A DNA stretch of 64,000 nucleotides, taken from positions 62,001 through 126,000 of the forward strand of contig NZ_FOHN01000007.1 in assembly GCF_900111595.1 (NCBI RefSeq), written 5' to 3'. This DNA is from [Clostridium] polysaccharolyticum (GTDB taxonomy: Bacteria; Bacillota; Clostridia; Lachnospirales; Lachnospiraceae). Made by a program: the position numbers and the translations under genes. Shown one piece after another: positions 19,379 through 27,824 of the stretch (position 1 is the first letter of the stretch; every line of letters begins with the position of its first letter). The notes below the pieces were generated by a model. That model did no database searches. It worked only from the letters and a program-made list of their open reading frames with translations, and was not told the origin of the DNA.

Positions 19379-19430
19379 ATTATAATACGTAAAAATACGT
19401 GTGTCAATTTGAAATGCGTATTTTTTACGT
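19379..19430 (-). promoter_or_regulatory. hicAB promoter with inverted-repeat operators
   Basis: On the minus strand the sequence reads TTGACA, a 17-nt spacer, TATAAT (19407 down to 19379), a full consensus sigma-A promoter. The spacer contains CGTATTTTTACGT (plus-strand 19387-19399), repeated in inverted orientation just upstream of -35 (19417-19430). HicB-type antitoxins autorepress through such sites, so this is the expected operator. Confidence 0.75.
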
Positions 19431-19649
19431 GTTGCACAAGATGATCAACAAAATTATTCAAAAGAGTATTTGTATAAATAATATAATTAATATGTATAAA
19501 TAGCACAAAAAAATAATAATATGTATTTAAAACCATTTGTATCAAGAATATGATAAAGAAACAGGATTTCAGAAAAAAATTTAGTGGTAAAAATGAAGCT
19601 CAAGGTAACGAAAAAAAGGATTTAGAAAAAAGGACTAAACAATAACCTG

Positions 19650-19680
19650 AAAAAACGCGTATGCCATTCTGGCATACGCG
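19650..19680 (-). terminator. Terminator of the repressor gene
   Basis: A perfect 10-bp stem CGCGTATGCC/GGCATACGCG (19656-19665, 19671-19680) with a 5-nt loop. On the minus strand it is followed by six T. It sits 19 nt after the stop of the minus-strand regulator. The rest of the 19347-19698 gap holds only the hicAB promoter and AT-rich sequence. Confidence 0.88.
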
Positions 19681-19698
19681 GTTATATTAAGTTTATTA

Positions 19699-20091
19699 TC
19701 ATTGCTTAATGCTTTTAACATTATATGTAGTAATACAAGACAGTTCATAGATTCTTTTTAAGGCTTCTCTTTGCCCTACCTGGTTTAGTGAATGATAGTA
19801 TCTTAATAAATTCTCTTCTTCAGTTCCGCATTCTGGATTCTCCACAAATGGAATATTTTGAGAGGCAGCTGCTGTCTGTCTCTCCATTGGAACATCATGT
19901 CCCATTAGCCATCCCTCATTAACATTTAGCACTTGAGCGAGCAAATAAATATTAGTCTGCTTTGGCTGGTACTTTCCAGATAAATAGGAACTTAAGGAAC
20001 CCTTATTAATTCCAGTTACACGAATAATGTCAACCTGGCGCATTTTGCGCAAGTCCATGGCCATCCTTATACGTTCTGCTATTTTATCCAT
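19699..20091 (-). CDS. XRE-family (phage repressor-like) transcriptional regulator
   Basis: 130 residues. The N-terminal helix-turn-helix is typical of the Cro/cI class: RKMRQVDIIRVTGINKGSLSSYLSGKYQP (about 14-42) followed by LLAQVLNVNEGWLMGHD. The C-terminal 60 residues are not a LexA-type peptidase domain; they resemble the short helical tail of phage and ICE repressors. It stands alone, with its own terminator and candidate operators upstream, in the accessory stretch after ssrA. Probably a remnant or resident of a mobile element, or a stand-alone stress regulator. Confidence 0.82.
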   Translation of the reverse strand: MDKIAERIRMAMDLRKMRQVDIIRVTGINKGSLSSYLSGKYQPKQTNIYLLAQVLNVNEGWLMGHDVPMERQTAAASQNIPFVENPECGTEEENLLRYYHSLNQVGQREALKRIYELSCITTYNVKSIKQ

Positions 20092-20206
20092 TGTATACTC
20101 CTTTCAAAGTTTCTTTTCCTAATTCTACCATAATAGAGGATAAATGGCAATAATATATTTTTTCTCTTTCTGCATATGAAGCAAAATTCGTGCAAAATAC
20201 TAAAAT

Positions 20207-20240
20207 TTGGTATACAATTAATAAGAAGTTGGTACAATTT
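20207..20240. promoter_or_regulatory. Direct-repeat operator candidates upstream of the XRE gene
   Basis: TTGGTATACAATT (20207-20219) and TTGGTACAATTT (20229-20240) are near-identical sites 22 bp apart, two helical turns. On the minus strand they overlap a possible TTGTAC-17-TATACC promoter for the regulator gene. No other feature is evident in the 20092-20440 gap besides the leader of the response-regulator gene. Confidence 0.4.
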
Positions 20241-20440
20241 ATTAAAATGCAATAGGATATAAAGTGCATTTTTTTGAATGAACGGTTTGCATTTGATTAG
20301 AAGAGGATAAAAATCTCAGCCTTCTCTTGTGTTAGAACCTGCAGAAAAGGAACAGGAAGAGTACCAGCAGCTTCACATTTTTAACACATTTCATTTGTAA
20401 AATAAGAAGCAATAGAAGGTAGGATCAGGAGGGATACATC

Positions 20441-21121
20441 ATGGAAAATTTAAAAGTTTTAGTAGTAGATGATGAAAGCCGTATGAGAAAATTAGTGAAA
20501 GATTTTTTAGTCCGTGAAAAATTTGATGTAATAGAAGCCGAAGATGGGGAGCAGGCGTTAGACATTTATTTTAAGGTAAAAAATATCGCATTAGTGATTT
20601 TGGATGTGATGATGCCAAAGTTAGATGGCTGGCAGGTTTGTAAAGAGATCCGTCAGTATTCCAATGTGCCAATTATTATGCTGACGGCAAAGGGAGAAGA
20701 AAGAGATGAATTGATGGGATTCGATTTAGGAGTGGACGAGTACATTTCCAAGCCATTTAGTCCAAAAATCCTTGTTGCCAGAGTGAATGCCATTGTCCGA
20801 AGAATCAATGGAAAAGAAGAGGAAAAGTGTGAGATTGGCGGCATTGTATTGGATAAAACAGCTCATGAGGTAGTCATTGATGGAAAAACGGTAGAACTTA
20901 GTTTTAAAGAGTTTGAACTGCTTTCTTACTTTGTAGAAAACAAGGGAGTAGCATTATCCAGAGAGCGCATTTTAAATAATGTCTGGAATTATGATTATTT
21001 TGGAGATGCCAGAACCATTGACACCCATGTAAAGAAACTGCGAAGCAAAATGGGGGGAAAGGGAGAGTACATTAAGACTATATGGGGAATGGGTTATAAA
21101 TTCGAGGTGGATACACCATGA
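20441..21121 (+). CDS. OmpR/PhoB-family response regulator
   Basis: 226 residues. Receiver domain 1-120 with the acidic pair at 10-11, phospho-acceptor Asp55 (VILDVMMP), Thr at 82 region and Lys104 (YISKPF). The C-terminal winged-helix effector domain (about 130-224) has the recognition-helix region ARTIDTHVKKLRSKMG. AGGAGG is 9 nt before the ATG. Its stop overlaps the following sensor kinase by 4 nt (ATGA), so they form a cognate pair. Signal unknown. Confidence 0.93.
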   Translation: MENLKVLVVDDESRMRKLVKDFLVREKFDVIEAEDGEQALDIYFKVKNIALVILDVMMPKLDGWQVCKEIRQYSNVPIIMLTAKGEERDELMGFDLGVDEYISKPFSPKILVARVNAIVRRINGKEEEKCEIGGIVLDKTAHEVVIDGKTVELSFKEFELLSYFVENKGVALSRERILNNVWNYDYFGDARTIDTHVKKLRSKMGGKGEYIKTIWGMGYKFEVDTP

Positions 21122-22671
21122 AAAAACGAATAAAAGAAGTTAAGAACTCAGTCCGTCTTAAACTGACACTTATGCTGGCCGGTTTTGTTCTTCTCATTGT
21201 ATTTCTGCTTTGGCTTATGAATCTGACGTTTTATCCTCTTTACTATAAAAGAGATTTGACCAATAAGTTTTATGATTCCTATAATAAAGTGAAAGAGTAT
21301 TATGCTCATACGTATACAGGATTTAATGGCAATTATATTTTACAGAATGACTACGAACAGGAAGTGATGAGTGCATTAGCAGAAAATAAGCAGATGAACA
21401 TTTATGTATTTGGTGTTAGTTATTATGGAGACAAGATGTATCCAGTTATGTTCTATCCAAATGACGCAACGCATGGAAGCAGGCAGCTTGTAGCGGAACG
21501 GTTTGGTGAAATCTATGGAACTGAGAAAAATAAAAATTATAAGGTTATCGTTTCCGAGGATAATTGTTTAATTTTTCAGAAACGGGATGGACACACCAAT
21601 TCGGATTATCTGGAGCTAATGGCACCGCTGGATAAGCAAAATGGAATTTTTATTTTTACGAGATCTAATTTGGAGAGCATGTCTCAAAATATTCGGAATA
21701 CCAATAAATTTCTGGCATTGATTGGCATTATTACAGGGATAGCGGGTGTTATTCTGATGTATTTCTTTAGCAGAAAGTTCACCACGCCGATTCTTCGGCT
21801 GGCAGATATTTCTAAGAGAATGTCAGAACTTGATTTTACTGCAAAGTACGATGTGAAAAGCCAAGATGAAATTGGTGAACTTGGGACAAGTATTAATGCA
21901 CTATCCGATCAGTTAGAGCATACCATATCAGAGTTAAAGACTGCCAATAATGAACTTCGTATGGACAATGAACGGAAAACGCAGATAGATGACATGAGAA
22001 AAGAATTTTTATCCAATGTGTCTCATGAATTGAAAACACCGATTGCTTTAATTCAGGGGTATGCAGAGGGATTAAAGGAAAACATTACGGATGATCAGGA
22101 GAGCAGGGATTTTTATTGTGAAGTCATTATGGATGAAGCCCAGAAGATGAATAAAATGGTGAAGAAACTGCTTACCTTGAATCAGATTGAGTTTGGCAAT
22201 AATGTATTGCAGATAGAACGGTTTGATATTAGCCAGATGATGGCTTCTGTCTTAAATTCCACTCATATTCTGTTTGAACAGAAAAAAGTGCAGCTTCAAT
22301 ACGACTATCAGGAGCCAGTCTATGTATGGTCGGATGAATATATGGTAGAAGAAGTATTTACAAACTTTATAAGCAATGCGCTAAATCATGTTGCTGGGGA
22401 AAAAGTGATTCGGGTCCATTTAGAAGAACGAGGAGATAACCTTCGTGTATCAGTCTTTAATACAGGAAATCCAATTCCAGAAGCAGAACTTGAAAAAATC
22501 TGGATTAAGTTTTATAAAGTGGATAAGGCACGTACAAGAGAATACGGCGGGAATGGAATCGGCCTTTCTATTGTCAGTGCCATTATGAAAGCATTGAACC
22601 AGAATTATGGTGTGTATAATACGGAAAATGGGGTATGCTTCTGGTTTGATGTGGATAAGAAAAACAGATAA
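21118..22671 (+). CDS. Membrane sensor histidine kinase
   Basis: 517 residues. Two membrane helices (about 18-38 and 195-215) enclose an extracellular sensor region of about 155 residues. A HAMP linker (about 217-270) follows, then the H-box with the phospho-His in NVSHELKTPIALI, the N-box NFISNALNH, and G-boxes up to GGNGIGLSIV. Co-translated with the response regulator. It lies between the phage-type regulator and a lipoprotein gene and may control the latter, but nothing in the sequence proves a target. Confidence 0.93.
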   Translation: MKKRIKEVKNSVRLKLTLMLAGFVLLIVFLLWLMNLTFYPLYYKRDLTNKFYDSYNKVKEYYAHTYTGFNGNYILQNDYEQEVMSALAENKQMNIYVFGVSYYGDKMYPVMFYPNDATHGSRQLVAERFGEIYGTEKNKNYKVIVSEDNCLIFQKRDGHTNSDYLELMAPLDKQNGIFIFTRSNLESMSQNIRNTNKFLALIGIITGIAGVILMYFFSRKFTTPILRLADISKRMSELDFTAKYDVKSQDEIGELGTSINALSDQLEHTISELKTANNELRMDNERKTQIDDMRKEFLSNVSHELKTPIALIQGYAEGLKENITDDQESRDFYCEVIMDEAQKMNKMVKKLLTLNQIEFGNNVLQIERFDISQMMASVLNSTHILFEQKKVQLQYDYQEPVYVWSDEYMVEEVFTNFISNALNHVAGEKVIRVHLEERGDNLRVSVFNTGNPIPEAELEKIWIKFYKVDKARTREYGGNGIGLSIVSAIMKALNQNYGVYNTENGVCFWFDVDKKNR

Positions 22672-22705
22672 TTAGAAATTAATGAGTAAAGTTTACTAAT
22701 TGGGA

Positions 22706-22734
22706 TTGTTTTATAGGGAAAAGAGTGTTACTAT
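22706..22734 (+). promoter_or_regulatory. Promoter of the lipoprotein gene
   Basis: TTGTTT (22706-22711), 17-nt spacer, TACTAT (22729-22734) preceded by TGT. Just upstream is a 6-bp inverted repeat AGTAAA-G-TTTACT (22685-22697), a possible regulator site. Confidence 0.45.
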
Positions 22735-22769
22735 ATTTATGATTAAGTATCACATGATGGAGGTTTTAG

Positions 22770-23486
22770 ATGAATAAAAGAAAATTTTGTATTTTTCTTG
22801 CCTTTTCATTTCTGCTTACAGGTTGTTCAAGCGTAACTATGACCCAGACAGAGAATAGTGAAGTTGCAGAATATATCGCATATAGTCTGCTGAAATATCA
22901 TAAAAGTCCTGATGTGTTCGTTATGGAGGATACGGAAAAGAAAACGGAAGAAAACGAGGAGAAGGAAAATCAGCCAGTTTCATCCGCAGCACCAGTCACG
23001 CAAATTCAGAATACAGCCACCAGTCAGCCAGGCCCTGAAACAGATGCAGGCAATGCTGATTCATTAGAAGAAAAGACGGTTACAGCAGGGGAAGTGTTCG
23101 GAAGCAAGGATTTCCAAATTAGTGTAAAAAATAAAGGAATGTATGAAAGCTATCCTAAAAATGGCGTAAGTACATATTTTTCTTTGTCAGCTAGTGCAGG
23201 AAAGAAATTACTGGTACTTGAATTGAAGGCAAAAAATACAGGAAATTCTGACCAGATATTTAAGACTGGTGAAAAAAACGTAACGTATACGTTAGATGGA
23301 GATAATTCTAATGAAGCACTGGTTACTATTCTTGAACATGACATTCACTTTGTAAAAGAGACTGTAAAACCTGGAAAAAGCAAAAGATACCTGCTTTTCT
23401 TTGAAGTAGGAAAGAAATTTGATGTATCAAAAGCAGATTTGAATATAGACAATGCAGGAAAAAGTGTTACATTGCATGTAAAATAG
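22770..23486 (+). CDS. Putative lipoprotein with DUF4352-like domain
   Basis: 238 residues. Signal peptide with lipobox LTGC (Cys about 19). A low-complexity acidic then Ser/Pro/Gln-rich linker (about 50-95) is followed by an immunoglobulin-like domain (about 110-238). The latter has the pattern KLLVLELKAKNTGNSDQ, seen in DUF4352/telokin-like extracytoplasmic domains. Monocistronic, with its own promoter and a strong terminator. Anchored on the outer face of the membrane; function unknown. Confidence 0.7.
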   Translation: MNKRKFCIFLAFSFLLTGCSSVTMTQTENSEVAEYIAYSLLKYHKSPDVFVMEDTEKKTEENEEKENQPVSSAAPVTQIQNTATSQPGPETDAGNADSLEEKTVTAGEVFGSKDFQISVKNKGMYESYPKNGVSTYFSLSASAGKKLLVLELKAKNTGNSDQIFKTGEKNVTYTLDGDNSNEALVTILEHDIHFVKETVKPGKSKRYLLFFEVGKKFDVSKADLNIDNAGKSVTLHVK

Positions 23487-23490
23487 GGAT

Positions 23491-23526
23491 AAAAAAAGGA
23501 ACATGAGCAGTTCATGTTCTTTTTTT
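23491..23526 (+). terminator. Intrinsic terminator after the lipoprotein gene
   Basis: GAACATGA (23499-23506) pairs with TCATGTTC (23512-23519), flanked by A and T runs. Could work in both directions. Confidence 0.9.
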
Positions 23527-23577
23527 CTAGGCGATGCAAAAAAACGGTAAGAAATTATAACTGCTTGGGAGGAAGGA

Positions 23578-23988
23578 ATGTTAGCACATATTGTAAAAGA
23601 TGGCGAGAATAAAAAATATCAGACCGTTGCACAACATACAAGATATCATAAAGGAAAAGCATCCCAAAAAATATTGGCAGAAATAATTTCTTATGCTATT
23701 GCTTCTCACCATGGAGTATTTGATATGGTGGAAGAGTTATTCCAAAAAGCATATGAGGAATTCTGTTCTTTCGTGAAGAAAATAAATACTTTCGATAAAA
23801 TTCATAATAAGTTCTATTTTGGATGTCTGCAAAGATTTCTTTTATCCATTTTAATGGATTCGGATTGGAGTGATACCAGCCTATTTTTTAATGGTACGGA
23901 ATTAATTAGAAAAACAGGTGTTTTGGATAGTGAACTGATTCAGGAGAATTATCAGAGGTATATGGAAAGGCTATTAGATTTCATATAA
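23578..23988 (+). pseudogene. Cas3 HD-nuclease domain remnant, internally deleted
   Basis: 136-residue open frame. The start (LAHI, then YQTVAQHTR) matches the first residues of Cas3 HD domains, where the first metal-ligand His of the QTVxxHTR element lies. The middle, ISYAIASHHG, matches the later HH motif, and the end (FYFGCLQRFLLSILMDSDWSDT) matches the last HD-domain helix. The intervening block that should hold the HD metal pair (LLHDIGK) and DHSTAGA is missing, as is the whole helicase part. So this looks like a collapsed type I Cas3 nuclease domain. No other cas gene and no repeat array were seen nearby. It keeps a ribosome-binding site and an open frame, so residual expression is possible. 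Confidence 0.7.
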
Positions 23989-24070
23989 AATCATTTAAAT
24001 ATTTTTACTAAATTAATATTATAATTTTTCAATATAAATAGTAAGAAATAGAGAAATTTATAAAAAGTGG

Positions 24071-24137
24071 TTGTTGTATCAGGAGAATAAAGTTATAATT
24101 AAATATACTTAAATGTTCAATGCATATTCAATGCATA
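24071..24137 (+). promoter_or_regulatory. Candidate promoter and 11-bp tandem repeat before the cluster
   Basis: TTGTTG (24071-24076), 17-nt spacer, TATAAT (24094-24099). Immediately downstream TTCAATGCATA occurs twice back to back (24116-24126 and 24127-24137), a possible regulator site. The rest of the 400-nt gap before the first BtrH-type gene is AT-rich and carries nothing else I recognise; a leader of nearly 290 nt would result. Confidence 0.4.
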
Positions 24138-24394
24138 TTTATCAAATTACTTCTATGGAGTTTCACTTATTAATACACTTCATAAACATACTCATGAATT
24201 ATAGGCAAAACAGTTAAAAAATTTACTTTAAAGAAAAATGTGTTGGGTGAATTTACACAATGATAAAATGGTGATAAATGCATATTACATATTAATTGAA
24301 ATGACATACTCTGTAAAAGCATATTTAAAGGATTTTGTATGAATAAATAAGTTTGAGAAATACTAAATATTGTTATGATATGGGAGATGTTGTT

Positions 24395-25957
24395 ATGGTA
24401 TACGAATTAAGTACAGATTTGTACCGAAAAGGTGTAAGTATTAAAGAATATAATTGTTTACAGATTCCGAGTGCGGCAGCAGTTGGCTGTTATGATTATG
24501 ATAACTTTTTCAAGTTTTTATTTTTGACTACTGTTTATAATAACTGGGGAAAAGATGACTGTTTAGTAGATATTGAACCAGATGATATTAGAATTGAAGA
24601 AATTGCCGCAGTATTAAAACTGTTAGGATTTAGACTTCATAGTTATGCACCAGAAGATAAAGAGAATTTTTTGAATACTGTAAAAAATTCTATTATTAAT
24701 GGCACACCTGTGTTGCTGCTTGTAAAATATAATGCAATGTTTTTTAATTTATACTATATGAGTGAATTAGGAGACAAATGGCATTTTTTGCTTATTGATA
24801 AGTGGAACTCACATACGCACACATTTACTGTTAGAGATAATAGTTTTTTAAGAGGAATTCAAGCCGAAGGGAATGACATCATGTTTCCAATTACATTAAC
24901 AGAGGATATGGTATGGGAGCTTCATGAAAAGACGGATTATGGGAATATGAAGGAAGAGCCAGTAAGGTATTTATATACGGTAGAGAGAATCGAAGGAAAA
25001 GCCTTATCTGCTTCTAAGGATTTGTTTGATTACATGGATAAGGAATTTCGGGAAAAACAAAATCATTTTGCAATTTATATGAGTAATCTTAACACAATGA
25101 AGAATACAATTGCATACAATTATGAAAATGCTTGCCGAAGATACATTGGACATGTAAAGGCCTTGTGCAGATTTGCAAGTGAATGGCTTGAAATTGGAAT
25201 GGAAGAAAAAGAGTTCAATTTGAATGAGTATATTAGCATGCGTAAGAAAAAATTGAATTCGATATATAAAAAGTTTGTAGCTTGTAATAATGTGAGTGAG
25301 AAAGAACTTAAGGAAATTGCTGAAACAATTATCAAGGATGATAATGAGTTAATGAAATATCTGAGACGGTTAGCACATGACAAATTCAAAGAACGGGAAG
25401 AAAAGATAGAGTGGAGGCATCTGGATATTAAGCCGTATTATAATAACAGGGCAATAGAAAGTGCTATGTGTGATGATACTTTGGCAAATATATCAAATAC
25501 AGGAATTTATTTTGTAATAAATAAAGCTGCAATAGACGAAGCATTTATGAGAAAAGGAATGAAAAACATTGATATGGGTATTTTAAACGAAAGAAATATG
25601 GATAATATATCTTGCCAAAGACAAAAAATACACATTGAAAAAGGGAGCTATAAGCAGTTAAAACTTTATGCCTGTTCCGAATATGGAAATTATAAAGATA
25701 AGATAGAGTTTTATTTGGAAAATGAAAAAAAAGGAGAAACAAGTATTAATGTTTCAGATTTTTATATGGCTGCTGTATTTGGTGAAAAGATGTTTTGCAA
25801 AGGGCTGACATTTCAGAAAATTAATGGTGCTTCAATTCAATTGAACTTCACATCTAGAATTTTTGAATACACATTGAAAATGCCAAACTGCAAGATTGAC
25901 ACAATTGTCCTCCCTAATAAAAAAAATATACATATTTTCAATGCATTTATTAAATAG
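24395..25957 (+). CDS. BtrH-type papain-fold protein 1 (putative acyl/aminoacyl transferase)
   Basis: 520 residues from ATG 24395, preferred over TTG 24353 because GGGAG lies 8 nt upstream. The N-terminal 150 residues resemble the BtrH N-terminal domain, a papain/C39-like fold that in butirosin biosynthesis moves an acyl chain from a carrier protein to an amine. The putative dyad is Cys21 (YNCLQ) and His130 (DKWHFLLIDKW) with Asp135 or Asp148 nearby. Cys21 occupies the same position as in the second family member of this cluster. The middle is helical and charged (about 200-340); the C-terminal 170 residues look beta-rich and may bind partner or product. It is separated from the main operon by 310 nt but lies on the same strand. 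Function is inferred from family and context. Confidence 0.6.
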   Translation: MVYELSTDLYRKGVSIKEYNCLQIPSAAAVGCYDYDNFFKFLFLTTVYNNWGKDDCLVDIEPDDIRIEEIAAVLKLLGFRLHSYAPEDKENFLNTVKNSIINGTPVLLLVKYNAMFFNLYYMSELGDKWHFLLIDKWNSHTHTFTVRDNSFLRGIQAEGNDIMFPITLTEDMVWELHEKTDYGNMKEEPVRYLYTVERIEGKALSASKDLFDYMDKEFREKQNHFAIYMSNLNTMKNTIAYNYENACRRYIGHVKALCRFASEWLEIGMEEKEFNLNEYISMRKKKLNSIYKKFVACNNVSEKELKEIAETIIKDDNELMKYLRRLAHDKFKEREEKIEWRHLDIKPYYNNRAIESAMCDDTLANISNTGIYFVINKAAIDEAFMRKGMKNIDMGILNERNMDNISCQRQKIHIEKGSYKQLKLYACSEYGNYKDKIEFYLENEKKGETSINVSDFYMAAVFGEKMFCKGLTFQKINGASIQLNFTSRIFEYTLKMPNCKIDTIVLPNKKNIHIFNAFIK

Positions 25958-25975
25958 AGAAAAAGCAAGTATGTA

Positions 25976-26004
25976 TTGAAAAAACATTCCAATTAAAGTA
26001 TAAT
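25976..26004 (+). promoter_or_regulatory. Strong promoter candidate for the core biosynthetic operon
   Basis: TTGAAA (25976-25981), 17-nt spacer, TATAAT (25999-26004). The first start codon is at 26268, giving a leader of about 255 nt. The leader contains three copies of TTTTACTT (26028, 26054, 26064) and the imperfect palindrome CTAGTTTATACTAG (26138-26151). I recognise no riboswitch or terminator in it. Confidence 0.6.
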
Positions 26005-26267
26005 GTAAACATGCAATTTACATATAATTTTACTTAAGAATTTCGACACATATTTTTACTTAATTTTACTTGTTAATATAGTTAGCAAATTGTACTCAGC
26101 AAAGACTAGACAATAGCTAAATATAGACAGTTGATGACTAGTTTATACTAGAGATATTACTGACGATGTAGACTTTTTTAGCACTAGTATTTCACATTTG
26201 ATTACCGATTTACTACTGATATTATGTTGACAAAAGAAAAAAAGTAAAATAAAAGGGAGAAATTACA

Positions 26268-27824
26268 ATGTTCAAAAGAAGACCAATTATGGAAATTATG
26301 GAGTCAACAGAGCCAAGAGACGTGATCTTTATTCAGCCTCATTTATTAACAAGAGAACTTAAGGATGAGCAGAATCAGATCGTAGTACAGTTTTGGGAGA
26401 CCATGCATAAGCATGCAGTCCTGTTAGGGGATATTCCTTCAGAACCTAATCATGGTATTTTCTTTATTGCTGCAACTTTATTAAAAGCTGGTTACAATGT
26501 AGATGCATTAGATTTTCATGCATACGACCGTTATTTACGTTATAAGGAAAACCGAAAAATTGAACTGGAGGATATTGAAGCAGCAATTAAGACAAAAAAT
26601 GCACGAGTATTTGCAATTTCCTCAAAAACAGTAGCTATCAACAGAGGATTTGAAATTGCAAAACTTGTTCGTAAGCATCATCCGGAAGCAAAGATTGTAT
26701 TTGGAGGTTTACATCCAACCCTATATGGTAAAGAGATGTTAGAAGAACATCCAGAATTAATTGATTTTATCAGTGTTGGTGAGGGAGAACAGACTACTTT
26801 AGAGTTAATGGAATATCTCGATGGAAAAAGAGATATTCATACAGTAAAAAATCTTGTTTATAAAGATGAGAATGGAAAAACAGTTCAAAATCAAAGAAGA
26901 CATGTTACAGAAGTTGATTTAGATAATCTTCCTTTCCCGGCATACGAATTGATCTGTCAGGAATCTAGTCCTATTGTGCCTCGAGTATTGTCTGCAAGGG
27001 GATGCCCACATGGATGTGCATTCTGTACAATCACTCATTACTATGATAAAAAATTTAAATTGCGTTCTCCTGAATCTGTTGTTGACGAAGTACAATATAT
27101 GGTCGACAACTTTGGTATTGAGTTTTACTGTTTAGGTGATTTGACATATCAGATAAGCAGAGATAATGCACATAAAATTTGTAACTTATTAATTGAACGA
27201 GGATTGAGCCACATTAAATGGTGGTGTCAGACAACCGTTGGCCGATTGAATGAAGAGGATTTACAGCTTATGAAAAAGGCAGGATGTATTCAAGTAGCAT
27301 TTGGTGTAGAAGCTGATGACCAGAATATTTTGAATAATATGGATAAGCCTATTAATGCCACTAAAACGGAAAAACAGTGCCGCTTAGTTAAGAATGCTGG
27401 TATGACTGTTCAGACTTATTGGCTAATTGGTCTTGGTGGCGACACGAAAGATACTGTAGAACGTAGAATTGCAGCAATTAAACACTTTATTGAAACAGGA
27501 TTAACAGATTCTATACACATTTCCGTACCAGTTCCATTCCCAGGAACGCCTATGTGGTACGAACCTGAAAAATTTGGCTATACAATTAATCATAAAAACT
27601 TTAGTGATTACTGGATGAATTGTGATGAGCTTGGTTATGGCAAACCAGTTGTAAATACCGAAAAGCTTACGGCAGATCACTTATATATGTATTGGCAGCT
27701 TGCTTTATCGACAGCTACAGCAAGTTTTGAGAAAGTAGAAAAAGAGGAAAACAATCAGTTTAGCCATTTCCAGCCTAAAGGATTGTTTGTTCCAGCTAGC
27801 GATAAGGAGATTCCAGCATTTTAA
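26268..27824 (+). CDS. Cobalamin-binding-domain radical SAM enzyme 1
   Basis: 518 residues. The N-terminal half (about 15-200) has a B12-binding Rossmann-like fold (VFGGLHPTLYGKEML, then VGEGEQTTLELM). The radical SAM core carries the 4Fe-4S ligands Cys246, Cys250 and Cys253 in CPHGCAFC. WWCQT occurs near residue 320 and HISVPVPFPGTPMWYE near 425. This class (B12-dependent, BchE/P-methylase-like) performs C-methylation, ring closure or other radical C-C chemistry. A paralogue with the same architecture is encoded at 40136, sharing WWCQT and PFPGT/PYPGT-type blocks. First gene of the core operon. The substrate cannot be read from sequence. Confidence 0.88.
   Translation: MFKRRPIMEIMESTEPRDVIFIQPHLLTRELKDEQNQIVVQFWETMHKHAVLLGDIPSEPNHGIFFIAATLLKAGYNVDALDFHAYDRYLRYKENRKIELEDIEAAIKTKNARVFAISSKTVAINRGFEIAKLVRKHHPEAKIVFGGLHPTLYGKEMLEEHPELIDFISVGEGEQTTLELMEYLDGKRDIHTVKNLVYKDENGKTVQNQRRHVTEVDLDNLPFPAYELICQESSPIVPRVLSARGCPHGCAFCTITHYYDKKFKLRSPESVVDEVQYMVDNFGIEFYCLGDLTYQISRDNAHKICNLLIERGLSHIKWWCQTTVGRLNEEDLQLMKKAGCIQVAFGVEADDQNILNNMDKPINATKTEKQCRLVKNAGMTVQTYWLIGLGGDTKDTVERRIAAIKHFIETGLTDSIHISVPVPFPGTPMWYEPEKFGYTINHKNFSDYWMNCDELGYGKPVVNTEKLTADHLYMYWQLALSTATASFEKVEKEENNQFSHFQPKGLFVPASDKEIPAF

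Noticed and set aside
19548-19643. Lys-rich 31-codon plus-strand frame before the repressor terminator
   Set aside because: An ATG and stop exist but there is no ribosome-binding site and composition simply follows A-rich DNA.
23989-24394. Possible CRISPR leader or array remnant next to the cas3 fragment
   Set aside because: Only one 11-bp tandem duplication was found; there are no regularly spaced repeats.
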